Origin: Rhynchopus sp. YZ270_cl-10
Lineage: Eukaryota; Euglenozoa; Diplonemea; Diplonemida; Diplonemidae
Assembly (NCBI GenBank): GCA_964035575.1
Contig: OZ037859.1
Coordinates: 1,488,001-1,552,000 of the forward strand
Length of the DNA: 64,000 nucleotides
Direction of reading: 5' to 3'
Each line of letters begins with the position of its first letter. The stretch's first letter is position 1. The notes under the pieces were generated by a model, which searched no databases, was not told where the DNA came from, and saw only the letters and a program-made list of their open reading frames with translations. Both the position numbers and the translations under genes were made by a program. Below, piece after piece: positions 62,459-64,000 of the stretch.

Positions 62459-63023
62459 ATGAACACCATGAAGATTAAGCGGAAGCCAGTGCCCTTTGTG
62501 CAGAAGAAAGATGCACCAAGCATGTTGGCGGTGTTCAATGTGCAGGATCAAGCTCCTCATGAGAATGAGGAATTGCCACCAATTCCAGTGTGCTCCCAGA
62601 AGAAGGAGACAGTACTAACGAAGGTACAGGAGCAAGGCGTTAAAACAGAGGAGCAAACTCAGAAGGACTCTGTGCTTCCGTCAGAACAGGCCGCAGCATT
62701 GGAAATTCCTGTTTCTGCAGAAAGCTTTTCCTCAGTGACTGAAGAGCTGAAAGAGGTGAAACAGACTGTCTCAGATCTCAAGAAACAGCTGAACGAAGTG
62801 TTCCTTCTGTGTCAGGACATGAAAAAGGTATGTATCAACTTTTCAAGTATCACTTTCAACAACTCAAACTCAACAGGAGCTAGACAGAAAGAGAAAGCGC
62901 GAAGCAGCAGAAGACGAAAAAATAGCAAAGACGTGTTATGCTCACGAATGCTCTAGTACTTGGAGGGGAAGGGAATTTCAACACAAAGGTGCTCTTTTCC
63001 AGCACAATAAAGCACATCATTAG
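62459..63023 (+). CDS. Coiled-coil protein with C-terminal zinc-finger-like motif, one intron
   Basis: Exons 62,459-62,827 and 62,877-63,023 give 171 aa. The intron is 49 nt (62,828-62,876, GTATGT...CAACAG, phase 0). Reading through it would replace the last 48 residues with an unrelated Arg/Ser-rich end. The N-terminal part is Gln/Glu/Lys-rich. A coiled coil covers about residues 92-122 (VTEELKEVKQTVSDLKKQL). After the splice site come ELDRKRKREAAEDEK and CYAHECSSTWRGREFQHKG with ALFQHNKAHH, a C-x4-C-x17-H-x3-H finger-like motif. This motif appears only in the spliced form, which supports the intron. The layout parallels the gene at 42.5 kb. Probably nuclear; function unknown. Confidence 0.7.
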
Positions 63024-63555
63024 AGAATAATTTTTTTTTTTTCGTTTGGGGGTATTTCTTATCGCAGAGAATGTGCAAATTACTTCTTCCTGCGCAAAAA
63101 TATGGGTTCCCCTTTTTTTAATGCACATGCAGATTGGTTTTAATTTTTGTCAAAATTTTCAAGATCATTTTTTAATTATTTTTTTTTGAAAACTTAGTTG
63201 TGAGACTTTTTTATTTTCCTTCTTGAAAACTCAAAACTTTCTCCCACCCACCATTTTATATTTTCTACAATACAATTTCTAGCAATTTATCACAACTATT
63301 CAAAACTAACATAACAGTGGTCTGGGTACTTTACTTTTTGCAAAAAAAAAAATGAAAAGACAACGAAAGCGAGGAAAGATCTGATGATGGGCACACTAAT
63401 AAGAAGGCTAATACAAAGACAACATAAGCTGAAGAGGGAAACACTTCCCCAAAACGAAAGAGAGTTTAATGAGAATTAATATTTCTATTCACATTGTTTC
63501 CCAGATTCCTTCTTTCTTCACATACATTAGCATAGGAACACATGGCATAAATAAT
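63024..63555. other. AT-rich spacer
   Basis: A and T runs. At 63,350-63,450 the + strand shows AAAGACAACGAAAGCGAGG, similar in type to the start of the next gene (AAAAGGCAACGTAGTGAGAG), perhaps a decayed duplicate of its 5' end. Confidence 0.45.
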
Positions 63556-64000
63556 ATGAAAAGGCAACGTAGTGAGAGCGGGTCTGCGGATGGGCGTGCT
63601 GACAAAAAGCCTAAGACAACAAAAGAAGCAACACAGGAGGCAGAAGAAGATGATACAGAAGCTTTTCAAAAACAGACTGGAGAGGATGATGAAGAAAAGG
63701 AAAAAACAGAAGATGAGCGCAATGAACCTACAACAGTAGAATGCAGTACAAAACGGAAGAGGGGAGATGATGAACCAAGAAGTGCGCAGGAGCAGAAACC
63801 TTTCATTTGTGAAAACTGTGGTGCCAGCTTTGCAGTAGATAAACAGCTCAAAGCACACAAAAAAGGCTCAAAAAAATGCAAAAAAACGTGTCCAAAGTGC
63901 AGAATTACGTTTTCTAATTTCCTTGAGAGGCACAATCATCAGAAGGGCTGCACAGGTGGGTTTCAGGAAGCACCTTCTACTCCTTCTCCTCAGGAAGCAC
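63556..64000 (+). CDS. Zinc-finger protein, cut by window end
   Basis: 148 codons open to the edge without a stop; the start is the ATG at 63,556 (MKRQRSESGSADGRADKKPK). The N-terminal 80 residues are Lys/Glu/Asp-rich with basic patches that could be nuclear signals. Two C2HC-type fingers follow: FICENCGASFAVDKQLKAHK then KGSKKC (C-x2-C-x12-H-x6-C), and TCPKCRITFSNFLERHNHQK then GC (C-x2-C-x10-H-x5-C). The rest is Pro/Ser-rich. Likely nucleic-acid-binding. It is the second zinc-finger gene in tandem at this end, beside the coiled-coil gene at 62.5 kb. Confidence 0.7.
   Translation, partial: MKRQRSESGSADGRADKKPKTTKEATQEAEEDDTEAFQKQTGEDDEEKEKTEDERNEPTTVECSTKRKRGDDEPRSAQEQKPFICENCGASFAVDKQLKAHKKGSKKCKKTCPKCRITFSNFLERHNHQKGCTGGFQEAPSTPSPQEA

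Overview
This window is nuclear DNA of a eukaryotic protist. It holds a 375-residue actin gene, an ARF-type GTPase, a Kv-type potassium channel, a SAC9-like phosphoinositide phosphatase, a VAP-like MSP protein and a SETD9-like protein. Several genes are interrupted by short GT-AG introns, most of them 44-49 nt and opening with GTATG. Every host-type gene from 0.4 to 29 kb lies on the + strand, as do actin and ARF, and most start codons follow a C/T- or CA-rich stretch ending in AG. That pattern, together with a paired CCCH protein, an 'RLY...KY' repeat protein and a VIPER-like retroelement, gives a faint euglenozoan flavour. The lineage is not settled by the sequence and other protists with one-way gene clusters remain possible.

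Layout. 0-10.6 kb: a small acidic protein, a five-exon (tentative) eight-span membrane protein of about 1,700 aa, a small membrane-anchored protein, and a MAPK-like pseudokinase fused to a PDZ-like domain. 10.67-16.2 kb: a CCACA microsatellite hosting a tyrosine-recombinase (YR) retroelement with split direct repeats and a short internally deleted relative. 16.9-29 kb: a dense one-way cluster (SAC9-like phosphatase, Kv channel, VAP, SETD9-like, flagellar-type repeat protein, tetraspan protein). 29-34 kb: non-coding DNA, a gene fragment, then three abutting minisatellites (13-, 7- and 8-bp units). 34-43 kb: a dispersed hairpin repeat, a Helitron with Rep, helicase and OTU domains, a Rep-only miniature relative, and two small zinc-finger or coiled-coil genes on the - strand. 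43-50.3 kb: a paired CCCH protein, a winged-helix-like protein, actin and ARF.

50.4-62.3 kb is almost wholly repetitive: a 4.5-kb satellite of 25 units that keeps one reading frame open on the - strand, four arrays of an 8-bp unit (one of them at 33.6 kb), a triplicated 379-bp unit, and about 94 copies of CCCCTAA, telomere-like but internal. The last 1.5 kb holds a spliced coiled-coil zinc-finger gene and a zinc-finger gene cut by the window end.

The conserved host genes concern membrane signalling and phosphoinositides, ER contact sites, vesicle traffic, cytoskeleton and flagellum. The mobile and satellite parts look young: the retroelement end repeats, the 379-bp units and most minisatellite copies look identical by eye. 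All calls are by reading alone; no database or structure search was run.
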